Positions 5,747-11,340 of a DNA stretch of 11,340 nucleotides are shown here, piece after piece; within the stretch, counting starts at the first letter, position 1; each line of letters opens with the position of its first letter. Under the pieces are notes generated by a model that was given only the letters and a program-made list of their open reading frames with translations, ran no database searches and was not told the origin of the DNA. Both the position numbers and the translations under genes were made by a program. Source of the stretch: Candidatus Yanofskybacteria bacterium RIFCSPHIGHO2_01_FULL_39_8b (GTDB lineage Bacteria; Patescibacteriota; Minisyncoccia; 2-02-FULL-40-12; GWA2-44-9); NCBI GenBank assembly GCA_001794015.1, contig MGIZ01000007.1, positions 1 to 11,340 of the forward strand, in the 5' to 3' direction.

Positions 5747-7012
5747 ATGTTGGATATAAAATTCATAAGACAAAACCAGGAAGAAGTTAAAAAAAGTATT
5801 GCCGATAGGGGAATGAATGTTGATGTTGACGAACTTTTGGGTTTGGATGAAAAACGTCGTGTTTTTGTACAAAAAATAGGAGAATCAAGAGCAATCAGGA
5901 ATAAAGGATCCAATACCAAACCATTACCGGAAGATATAGATAAAATGCGGATATTGGGAGATAAAATTGCTAAAACAGAAAAAGAATCGAAAGAATTAGA
6001 GGTTTATTACACAGAACTTCTCGAAAAAGTTCCGAATATGATTCATCCCGATGTGCCTCGAGGCGGAGAAGAGAATTTTAAAGTTCTTGAAGAATATGGC
6101 GAAATTACGAAATTTGATTTTGGGCCCAAAGATCATGAATCTTTAATGCTCGGTCTCGATCTTATTGATTTTGAGCGAGGAGCGAAGGTTGCCGGAAATA
6201 AATTTTATTTTGCCAAGAATGACCTAGTTCGTTTAAACCAAGCATTGTTAAACTATGGTATTGATATGGTAACCAAACACGGCTATGTTCTTATGGAAAC
6301 ACCTGATTTGGCTAAAGACTCAATTTTATCCGGCATCGGATTTAATCCCCGCGGTCAGGAAACACAAATATATTCGATAGAAAATTCCGATTTAAGCTTG
6401 ATAGGAACAGCCGAAATAACTTTAGGCGGATACCATGCCGACGAAATTCTTGATCTGTCAAAAGGACCTAAAAAATATGTCGCTTTTTCGCATTGTTTCA
6501 GGACTGAAGCCGGTTCTTATGGCCGAGAATCTAAGGGCTTATACCGCCTTCATCAGTTTACAAAACTAGAGATGTTTATATATTGTAAACCGGAAGAATC
6601 CGAGTCTCTTCATAAAGAAATATTGGATATAGAAAAAGAAATAGTCAAGGGCTTAAAACTGCCCTATAGAATAATTGATACGGCTTCGGGTGATCTTGGC
6701 GCTTCGGCTTATAGAAAATATGATATTGAGGCTTGGATGCCGATGAAAAATCCTTCGACTGGTTCAGGACACGGTGGTTATGGGGAAATTACAAGTACAT
6801 CCAATTGTACTGATTATCAGGCTCGAAGATTAGGCGTAAGATATAGACAAAATGACGGTGATATTGAGTATGTTCACACTCTTAACGGAACCGCCGTCGT
6901 TTCAAGCAGATTTCCGTTAGCCATTATTGAAAATTATCAGACTAAAGAAGGCACCATAAAAATTCCGGAAGTTCTTCAGAAATACTTAAATGGTTTAAAG
7001 GAAATAAAATGA
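5747..7012 (+). CDS. serS: Seryl-tRNA synthetase
   Basis: A 421-residue class II synthetase that charges tRNA-Ser and, in bacteria, tRNA-Sec where present. It begins MLDIKFIRQNQEEVKKSI, the family start. The tRNA-binding coiled-coil arm spans about 30-100. The catalytic core contains TAEITL (221-226), motif 2 FRTEAGSYGRESKGLYRLHQF (251-271) with KLE after it, YGEITSTSNCTDYQARR (345-361), and motif 3 TLNGTAVVSSR (Arg388), where NGSGLAVGR is usual. Between the WMP strand and YGEIT there are about eight extra residues (PSTGSGHG, 336-343) compared with bacterial relatives such as E. coli. The gene starts one base after lysS without a clear Shine-Dalgarno. Its TGA overlaps the ftsQ start as ATGA. 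Confidence 0.95.
   Translation: MLDIKFIRQNQEEVKKSIADRGMNVDVDELLGLDEKRRVFVQKIGESRAIRNKGSNTKPLPEDIDKMRILGDKIAKTEKESKELEVYYTELLEKVPNMIHPDVPRGGEENFKVLEEYGEITKFDFGPKDHESLMLGLDLIDFERGAKVAGNKFYFAKNDLVRLNQALLNYGIDMVTKHGYVLMETPDLAKDSILSGIGFNPRGQETQIYSIENSDLSLIGTAEITLGGYHADEILDLSKGPKKYVAFSHCFRTEAGSYGRESKGLYRLHQFTKLEMFIYCKPEESESLHKEILDIEKEIVKGLKLPYRIIDTASGDLGASAYRKYDIEAWMPMKNPSTGSGHGGYGEITSTSNCTDYQARRLGVRYRQNDGDIEYVHTLNGTAVVSSRFPLAIIENYQTKEGTIKIPEVLQKYLNGLKEIK
6752..6775. repeat. Short in-frame insertion resembling a dispersed repeat
   Basis: These 24 bases encode PSTGSGHG in a loop of SerRS where close bacterial relatives have only a few residues. The core CCTTCGACTGGTTCAGGAC resembles a short dispersed sequence seen in many bacterial genomes, whose copies read as PSTGSG or PSTSSG in one frame. 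That likeness is from memory. The insertion relative to the family is clear from the flanking motifs, and the frame is kept. No second copy was noticed in this window. Confidence 0.5.
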
Positions 7013-7815
7013 AATCGGGAGTATATCCAGGTTACAATTCTTATGGCGGAATTTTGGCGCGTAAAAAACAGCGCCGTTTTCTTCTCTGGTTATTAGTTGC
7101 CGTGGTGATTATTTTAGCTTTGGCGGGTTCCGTTGTTTATCTGTTATTTTTCTCACCTTGGATGAAAATAACCAATATTGAGATTAATGGTCTGGAAACC
7201 GTTGATTCGGCGGCGATGTATAGCATGATCGAATCGGCTAAAAATGAAACCATATATTTGACTGAGGTTAAACCTCAGTCAAATATACTTTTCTTTGATA
7301 CCAAAGCATTGCGCAATAAAATTTTATCTGATTTTCCGGTCATTAAAGAAGTAAATACATCCATCACGTTTCCCCATAAATTAGTAGTTAGTATAAAAGA
7401 AAGAACTCCTTTTGGAACTTGGTGTTTTATTTCGGAATGCCGTTATTTTGATGATTCGGGAGTACTTTGGGGACAAGCTTTGCGGTCTTCCGGATCTATT
7501 CTTTTAAGCATTGACGATTTGAGAAAGTCAGAAGAACAAATCGTCACGATAGATAAAAATATTCTCGAACCGATAAAAAAAACCATTGATGGTTTAAATA
7601 CCATCGGCATAAAAATAAGAAAAGTAGAAATACCGGAAGGAGAAATAGGGGATTTTACAATTTATACTTTTGTTGGATATAAACTGTTATTTAATAATTC
7701 ATCTGATATTCTTGGCCAGGTTGTGATACTCAAAATTTTGCTCGATCAAAAAGAAAAAGAGTTTAAACCGGAATACATAGACTTGCGTATAGACGGAAGG
7801 GTTTATTATAAATGA
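7009..7815 (+). CDS. ftsQ: Cell division protein FtsQ/DivIB
   Basis: A 268-residue bitopic divisome protein that helps recruit and control FtsL, FtsB and the septal wall synthase. A basic cytoplasmic stub (ARKKQRR) precedes one membrane helix (about 24-48). The POTRA domain (about 52-133) begins with MKITNIEINGLETV and ends with FPHKLVVSIKERTPFGTW, the family pattern for the POTRA end. The C-terminal beta domain follows, with YFDDSGVLWG. A Cys139-x4-Cys144 pair could form a surface disulfide. It overlaps serS by four bases (ATGA) and has a good Shine-Dalgarno, AAAGGA, six bases before the ATG. It also overlaps murB by four bases, as in many division and wall clusters. Codons 82-93 lie in a perfect inverted repeat. 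Confidence 0.88.
   Translation: MKSGVYPGYNSYGGILARKKQRRFLLWLLVAVVIILALAGSVVYLLFFSPWMKITNIEINGLETVDSAAMYSMIESAKNETIYLTEVKPQSNILFFDTKALRNKILSDFPVIKEVNTSITFPHKLVVSIKERTPFGTWCFISECRYFDDSGVLWGQALRSSGSILLSIDDLRKSEEQIVTIDKNILEPIKKTIDGLNTIGIKIRKVEIPEGEIGDFTIYTFVGYKLLFNNSSDILGQVVILKILLDQKEKEFKPEYIDLRIDGRVYYK
7253..7287. repeat. 17-bp perfect inverted repeat inside ftsQ
   Basis: Bases 7253-7269 (TATATTTGACTGAGGTT) and 7271-7287 (AACCTCAGTCAAATATA) are exact reverse complements around one A at 7270. It is coding (IYLTEVKPQSNI region of FtsQ). In DNA it could form a cruciform; in RNA the hairpin would need a few central bases unpaired, leaving a strong stem of about 15 bp. It may be a site for a dimeric protein, an RNA structure or an assembly artefact. 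Confidence 0.85.
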
Positions 7816-8858
7816 TTCAAAAAAATATATCGCTAGCTCAATATACTACTTTTCATATTGGCGGAAAGGCCGAATTTTTTGCTGAAATAAAAAGAAAAGA
7901 GGAGTTAGGGGAGGTGATAAATTTTGCCAAGAAGCATAAATTAAAAATTTTTATTTTGGGCAGGGGAAGCAATGTTTTACTGCCGGATAAAGGCATTAAG
8001 GGCCTTGTTCTCAAGATGAGCATTAAGGGGATAATTTTTCAAGACAATATTGTTTATGCTGGAGCTGGGGAAAAATGGGATAAAGTGGTTGCCATGGCAG
8101 TATCTAAAAATTTAGGCGGAATAGAAAATCTTTCTTTAATTCCGGGAACTGTCGGCGGAGCGGTGTATCAGAATATTGGCGCCTACGGAGCAGAGTTGAA
8201 AGATGTTTTGGAATCAGTCGATGTTTTTGATATAAAATCAGGAGAAATTAAAAAACTGTCAAACAAAGAATGTCTGTTTGCTTATCGTACAAGCATTTTT
8301 CAAAAATCGGCAGGCAAGAACTATATTATTTTCGGAGTCATTTTAAAATTATCTACGATTTTTTTTCCGAATATCAAATACCCCGATTTAACCAAAAATT
8401 TCAATTTGTATTCACATTACGATCGTGCTTTGGATACAATATCAAAGATTACTCTAAATGAAATCAGAAAAGCGGTTATAAAAATACGAAAATCAAAGCT
8501 AGATTATCCCACAGCTTCTATCGGCACGGCCGGCTCATTTTTCAAAAATCCGGTTATCACAATTTCCAATTTCCAATTTCTAATTTCTAATCGGCCGGAT
8601 ATTAAGGGTAGGGATTTAGGAAATGGGTTAGTTAAGCTTTCTGCCGGACAGTTAATAGAAATGGCCTGGTGGAAAGGTAAACAGTTTAGAAATGTGGGCG
8701 TATCAGAAAAACATGCCCTTGTTTTGGTCAGCTATAAAAAGGCTAAGGCAAAAGACATTCTTCGGTTAGCCAATAAAATCCAGAAATCGGTAAAAACTAA
8801 ATTTGGAGTTACACTTGAACCGGAAGTTAAGATATATGGTAAGCATGGTATAATGTAA
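7812..8858 (+). CDS. murB: UDP-N-acetylenolpyruvoylglucosamine reductase MurB
   Basis: A 348-residue FAD enzyme that uses NADPH to reduce UDP-GlcNAc-enolpyruvate to UDP-MurNAc in the cytoplasm, the second committed step of peptidoglycan precursor synthesis. FAD-binding motifs are GRGSN (50-54) and PGTVGGAVYQNIGAYG (111-126). The substrate and catalytic residues are in AYRTS (Arg159), GSFFKNP (Ser242, the proton donor) and LEPEV (Glu338). The FAYRTSIF segment and the long region before DYPTASIG fit the type I (E. coli-like) subfamily. The start overlaps ftsQ by four bases (ATGA), with GGAAGGG ten bases upstream as a possible ribosome site. Four 7-base repeats encode part of the sequence right after GSFFKNP. 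The stop is three bases before the next gene. Confidence 0.95.
   Translation: MIQKNISLAQYTTFHIGGKAEFFAEIKRKEELGEVINFAKKHKLKIFILGRGSNVLLPDKGIKGLVLKMSIKGIIFQDNIVYAGAGEKWDKVVAMAVSKNLGGIENLSLIPGTVGGAVYQNIGAYGAELKDVLESVDVFDIKSGEIKKLSNKECLFAYRTSIFQKSAGKNYIIFGVILKLSTIFFPNIKYPDLTKNFNLYSHYDRALDTISKITLNEIRKAVIKIRKSKLDYPTASIGTAGSFFKNPVITISNFQFLISNRPDIKGRDLGNGLVKLSAGQLIEMAWWKGKQFRNVGVSEKHALVLVSYKKAKAKDILRLANKIQKSVKTKFGVTLEPEVKIYGKHGIM
8561..8590. repeat. Tandem 7-base repeat inside murB
   Basis: AATTTCC, AATTTCC, AATTTCT, AATTTCT run head to tail, followed by AA. The frame is kept because four units and the flanks give ISNFQFLISN (251-260). The composition resembles the AT-rich repeat after mrdA. It sits where other MurB proteins have a variable helix, so the fold need not be harmed. 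It could be a slippage product or a copy of a dispersed repeat. Confidence 0.75.
8827..8854 (+). promoter_or_regulatory. Possible leaderless promoter for the 8862 gene
   Basis: TTAAGA (8827-8832, four of six -35 matches), a 16-base spacer, and TATAAT (8849-8854) with TG one base upstream (TGGTATAAT). The ATG at 8862 begins eight bases after the hexamer. It lies inside the last codons of murB, so murB coding may constrain it and the match may be partly chance. The geometry repeats that of lysS and efp. Confidence 0.45.
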
Positions 8859-8861
8859 ACA

Positions 8862-9407
8862 ATGATTAAATTATTAGACATTATAAGGTCTTTTTTGCCA
8901 AATTTTGATAATCTGTCTGCTATTTCTTCTATCTCTAATTTTGGACCAGGATGGCTATTCGGTATCTTAGCTACAGTTGCCATATCTCTTTTTAGTTTGA
9001 GTATCGGAAGAACGAGGGCGGTAATATCATTATTAAGTATTTATGTCGCCTTTGTTATTGATCGTATATTTCCATATTTCAAAGAGGTTGATAAAATTAT
9101 CGGTGGCTCAGTTGAAGAGTACTGGCTTCGTATAGGCGCATTTTTAGCTTCTTATGCGATAGTATTTTTTGTTTTTAATTTTTCTTTTATAAGAAAAAAA
9201 TTATCTTCAAGTGAGTATTCTTTGTTTGGAATCATGATATTGAGTGTTCTGCAGTTAGGATTTATTGGTAGCATAATGTTTAATATGTTTCCTCGGCCAT
9301 TGGCGCTAGAATGGTCTTTCGGTTTTTATAACTACATTGCCACCTCAACTGCTCTTTTCTTTTGGACAATTGCTCCATTGCCGATATTATTATTTATAAG
9401 GAAATAG
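8862..9407 (+). CDS. Uncharacterised five-helix membrane protein (possibly CvpA-like)
   Basis: A 181-residue protein I do not recognise with confidence. Hydrophobic segments lie at about 30-48, 53-70, 89-108, 120-142 and 158-178, giving about five membrane helices. Basic residues flank helices 3 (FSFIRKKLSSSEYS) and 5 (IRK at the end). A glycine-rich GPGWLFGILATVAISLFSLSIGRTR start of the first helix and an amphipathic IDRIFPYFKEVDKI segment recall the CvpA family, which also has about 160-180 residues, but the match is weak and CvpA usually has four helices. It starts three bases after murB and may also have its own promoter. Position suggests a wall or division link, but that is inference only. 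Confidence 0.75.
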   Translation: MIKLLDIIRSFLPNFDNLSAISSISNFGPGWLFGILATVAISLFSLSIGRTRAVISLLSIYVAFVIDRIFPYFKEVDKIIGGSVEEYWLRIGAFLASYAIVFFVFNFSFIRKKLSSSEYSLFGIMILSVLQLGFIGSIMFNMFPRPLALEWSFGFYNYIATSTALFFWTIAPLPILLFIRK

Positions 9408-9433
9408 TTGAATGAACTAAAGCCACGGGACTT

Positions 9434-10342
9434 ATGGCCATCAACATGGTAAATAGAATAGCAACGGTATTATTTATTTTATTAATTACCTTGACCGGGT
9501 TCTTTGTTTATCAGAATGAATTTGCGCCCTGTAAAAGGACGGTATTTTATGATATTGGCAACTTTGACATCCGTTTCGGGATTACCAAAGAGAAATTTTT
9601 AAAAACTATCCAAGAATCTGAGGCCATATGGGAGAAAAAAAATAGCAGTAATTTATTTGAATATAAACCGGCATCCAAATTTAAAATTAATCTTGTTTTT
9701 GATGAGCGCCAAGCCAAAACCATAGAAGCCGGGCAATCAAAACAGGAGATAGAAGGTTCGCGAGCTGAATATGATTCTATCGCTGCTAATTATAAAAAGT
9801 TAGCCGCTAATCATGAACAACTTTTGAATGATTACAATACTCAAGCGATTGAATTTGAAGCCGAATTAAATTTTTACAATAGCCGTGTCGCCGAAATAAA
9901 CAACAGAGGCGGAGCTACGCCAAAAGAAGCTCGGGAGCTTGAAGAAGAAAAGAAAAGGTTAGAGTTAGAAAAGGCAGATTTAAACAGGCAGAGAGCTGTT
10001 TTAAATAACCGAGCATCAGAACTTAATTCTTTGGGCGACACTATCAATACTTTAGGTCAAAAATTAAACATAAATGTTGATGTCCATAACCAGCTTTTTG
10101 GCGAGGCGCGGGAATTTGATCAAGGCGAATATCAAGGCAATACGATTAATATTTATCAATTTGACGGAATTGGCGAGCTTCGGCTTGTTTTCGCCCATGA
10201 ATTCGGTCACGCTCTAGGTATTGAGCATGTTGAAAACCCCAAGTCAACAATGTATTACCTGATGGAAAAGCAAGATATTAAAAACCCGGCCCTTAGCCAA
10301 GAAGATTTTTCTGCGCTTAAAAATAGGTGTAATTTTGATTAA
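9434..10342 (+). CDS. Membrane-anchored matrixin-like zinc metalloprotease with inserted coiled coil
   Basis: A 302-residue protein with a membrane anchor or signal segment (about 9-27) and a metzincin-type catalytic domain outside the cell. The zinc site is HEFGHALGIEH (255-265), a full HExxHxxGxxH motif. Downstream STMYYLM (271-277) could supply the Met-turn, as in peptidase family M10A. The first part of the fold is at about 36-91 (TVFYDIGNF, a helix with AIWEKK, then INLVFDE). Residues about 92-215 are then a charged coiled coil rich in E, K, Q, A and L, and the fold resumes with GNTINIYQFDG before the zinc helix. So the coiled coil is set into the catalytic domain, not attached at an end. 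The start may be 9434 or the ATG at 9446; neither has a clear ribosome site. The substrate is unknown. Confidence 0.88.
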   Translation: MAINMVNRIATVLFILLITLTGFFVYQNEFAPCKRTVFYDIGNFDIRFGITKEKFLKTIQESEAIWEKKNSSNLFEYKPASKFKINLVFDERQAKTIEAGQSKQEIEGSRAEYDSIAANYKKLAANHEQLLNDYNTQAIEFEAELNFYNSRVAEINNRGGATPKEARELEEEKKRLELEKADLNRQRAVLNNRASELNSLGDTINTLGQKLNINVDVHNQLFGEAREFDQGEYQGNTINIYQFDGIGELRLVFAHEFGHALGIEHVENPKSTMYYLMEKQDIKNPALSQEDFSALKNRCNFD

Positions 10343-10911
10343 CCTTTATCTGCCCGTTCAACATATTCTCCGGTTTCGGTGTTAATGCGGATATTGTCGC
10401 CTTGGTTGATGAAGAGAGGAGTATTGATGGTGGCGCCAGTTTCTATTTTAACTTGTTTGACTCCGCCTTGGGCAGTGTCGCCCTTGACTGCTGGAGGAGC
10501 TTCAATGACTTTAAAATCCATTTTAATCGGCAACTCAACGCTTATAATCTTTCCTTTGAATAGAATAGCATCCAGGATTGTATTAGATTTTAAAAATTTA
10601 GTTAAATCTCCAAGCATTTCTTTTTTAATCTCAAAACGTTGGGAGGGATGATTCTCTTGGCAAAACCAGTATTGATCACGATGGTTATATAAGTATTTAA
10701 CTTTTTGACGCTCGACATCGGCTTCTTCGAATACATCCGACTGGGCAAAGTTCCTCTCTAGTATTTTACCATTTATTAAATTCCGCATTTTGACCTGTAC
10801 CGTCGGCCGCCGTTGCTGCATTTTTAAATGATGGGTTTCTAAAACCACATAAGGCTGGCCCTCGTAGATAAAGAAAGTTTTTTGTTTTAGTTGATTTACG
10901 CCTAAACTCAT
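10339..10911 (-). CDS. efp: Translation elongation factor P
   Basis: A 190-residue EF-P, which binds ribosomes stalled at proline runs and promotes peptide bond formation. Domain I (about 1-65) has IYEGQPYVVLETHH and KMRNLINGKILERNF. The OB domains II and III follow, with VKYLYN, PPAVKGDT (139-146), TGATINTPLFINQGD and TGEYVERA near the end. The length is typical. The functional loop between the first strands reads KMQQRRP. Ungapped alignment to E. coli EF-P puts Gln33 where the modified Lys34 stands, with Arg34 and Arg35 next, and the PGKG glycines are gone. The start ATG is the first codon after an extended -10. Its stop codon overlaps that of the protease gene on the other strand by four bases (TTAA). 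Confidence 0.95.
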   Translation of the reverse strand: MSLGVNQLKQKTFFIYEGQPYVVLETHHLKMQQRRPTVQVKMRNLINGKILERNFAQSDVFEEADVERQKVKYLYNHRDQYWFCQENHPSQRFEIKKEMLGDLTKFLKSNTILDAILFKGKIISVELPIKMDFKVIEAPPAVKGDTAQGGVKQVKIETGATINTPLFINQGDNIRINTETGEYVERADKG

Positions 10912-10917
10912 CCCTGT

Positions 10918-10945
10918 ATTTTATCAGATTTTTATATTTTTACAA
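10918..10945 (-). promoter_or_regulatory. efp promoter, apparently leaderless
   Basis: On the minus strand: TTGTAA (10945-10940, four of six -35 matches), a 16-base spacer, and TAAAAT (10923-10918) with TG one base before (TGATAAAAT). ACAGGG then leads straight into ATG, so the start codon begins seven bases after the hexamer, as in lysS. AGGG touches the ATG and is too close to serve as a Shine-Dalgarno. The 66-base spacer to the crystallin-like gene shows no terminator. Confidence 0.65.
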
Positions 10946-10977
10946 CAATATTTTATGGTATGAGTCTATGAAAGCCC

Positions 10978-11340
10978 TTACCATTTAATTGAAGAGGTTT
11001 GATTATCGCCGATGGGAAGATTGCCCAAGTTAGAATAATAACCTTCGGGGAAACTATTACAAGTACCGCCATAATTAATATCTATACATAATCTGGGATT
11101 ACGCCCGTCTACTAACATAGAAGATACGTTATCATTACCTATAATATTATCTGTTAGATCTGGATCATCAGTTGGAAAATTAAGATATTCACATGTTCCG
11201 TTTAGGTTTGTTTCGGAGCATATATATGATCGATCTAGTCTACTTGATTCCAGTATCGAAGAAGCGGTATTAATGCCTATGGGGTGAGTGCTTAAATCCG
11301 GATAGTCGCCTGCCCCAAATCCTTCGCATAAACCGCTGTA
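10978..11340 (-). CDS. Beta-gamma-crystallin-like repeat protein, C-terminal fragment
   Basis: On the minus strand an open frame enters from the right edge and runs 120 codons to TAA (10978-10980). The start is outside the window. Numbering from the edge, three repeats of about 44 residues share the pattern C-x8-C, then an F/Y-rich strand, P/G-x-L, IG-x4-SS. Cysteines are at 5, 41, 50, 85 and 94. The IG...SS blocks are IGINTASS (21-28), IGNDNVSS (67-74) and IGDNQTSS (110-117). The last two contain (N/D)(N/D)x(S/T)S, the Ca2+-binding motif of microbial beta-gamma-crystallins, and NYGGTC is the typical first strand. The same fold occurs in peptidase inhibitor I36 proteins. It is probably secreted and disulfide-bonded; the function is unknown. 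It lies upstream of efp on the same strand. Confidence 0.75.
   Translation of the reverse strand, partial: YSGLCEGFGAGDYPDLSTHPIGINTASSILESSRLDRSYICSETNLNGTCEYLNFPTDDPDLTDNIIGNDNVSSMLVDGRNPRLCIDINYGGTCNSFPEGYYSNLGNLPIGDNQTSSIKW

Noticed and set aside
7009..7012. Recoded UGA (glycine) as in Gracilibacteria or SR1
   Set aside because: TGA ends serS and ftsQ exactly where the families end, in ATGA overlaps, so UGA is a stop.
8732..8983. Minus-strand open frame across the murB end
   Set aside because: It is a shadow of two plus-strand genes and has no recognisable domain.

Overview
The window looks like a chromosomal segment of a small-genome, AT-rich bacterium, most likely a member of the Candidate Phyla Radiation (Patescibacteria, probably Parcubacteria). 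This is an inference. It rests on the compact chain of divergent housekeeping genes (mreBCD-mrdA-greA-lysS-serS-ftsQ-murB), short or overlapping gene junctions, divergent versions of conserved motifs in lysyl-tRNA synthetase (LysRS) and EF-P, and short repeat-like insertions inside conserved genes. UGA is used as a normal stop: serS and ftsQ both end in TGA inside ATGA overlaps. That argues against the UGA-glycine code of Gracilibacteria and SR1.

Layout. Bases 1-3428 (+) hold the elongasome genes: the 3' end of mreB, then mreC, mreD and mrdA (PBP2). These act together in lateral wall synthesis. An AT-rich inverted repeat and a structured leader lie at 3429-3682, before greA (3683-4141). The short greA-lysS spacer carries a minus-strand relic of a dUTPase C-terminus, its apparent intrinsic terminator, and the lysS promoter. 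Bases 4291-9407 (+) form a tight run of lysS, serS, ftsQ, murB and a five-helix membrane protein, mixing tRNA charging, division and peptidoglycan precursor synthesis. A membrane-anchored metzincin-type metalloprotease follows (9434-10342). Its stop codon overlaps that of efp on the opposite strand (10339-10911). The last 363 bases are the minus-strand 3' end of a beta-gamma-crystallin-like repeat protein that runs off the window.

Three starts (lysS, the membrane protein at 8862, and efp) sit 6-7 bases after an extended -10 sequence of the form TGnTAtAAT. This suggests leaderless mRNAs at these genes, whereas ftsQ has an ordinary Shine-Dalgarno sequence. No complete mobile element, CRISPR array, tRNA or rRNA was seen. 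The most unusual items are the dUTPase relic, the crystallin-repeat protein, the coiled coil inserted in the protease fold, the two competing hairpins before greA, the 17-bp perfect inverted repeat in ftsQ, and the repeat-like insertions in serS and murB.
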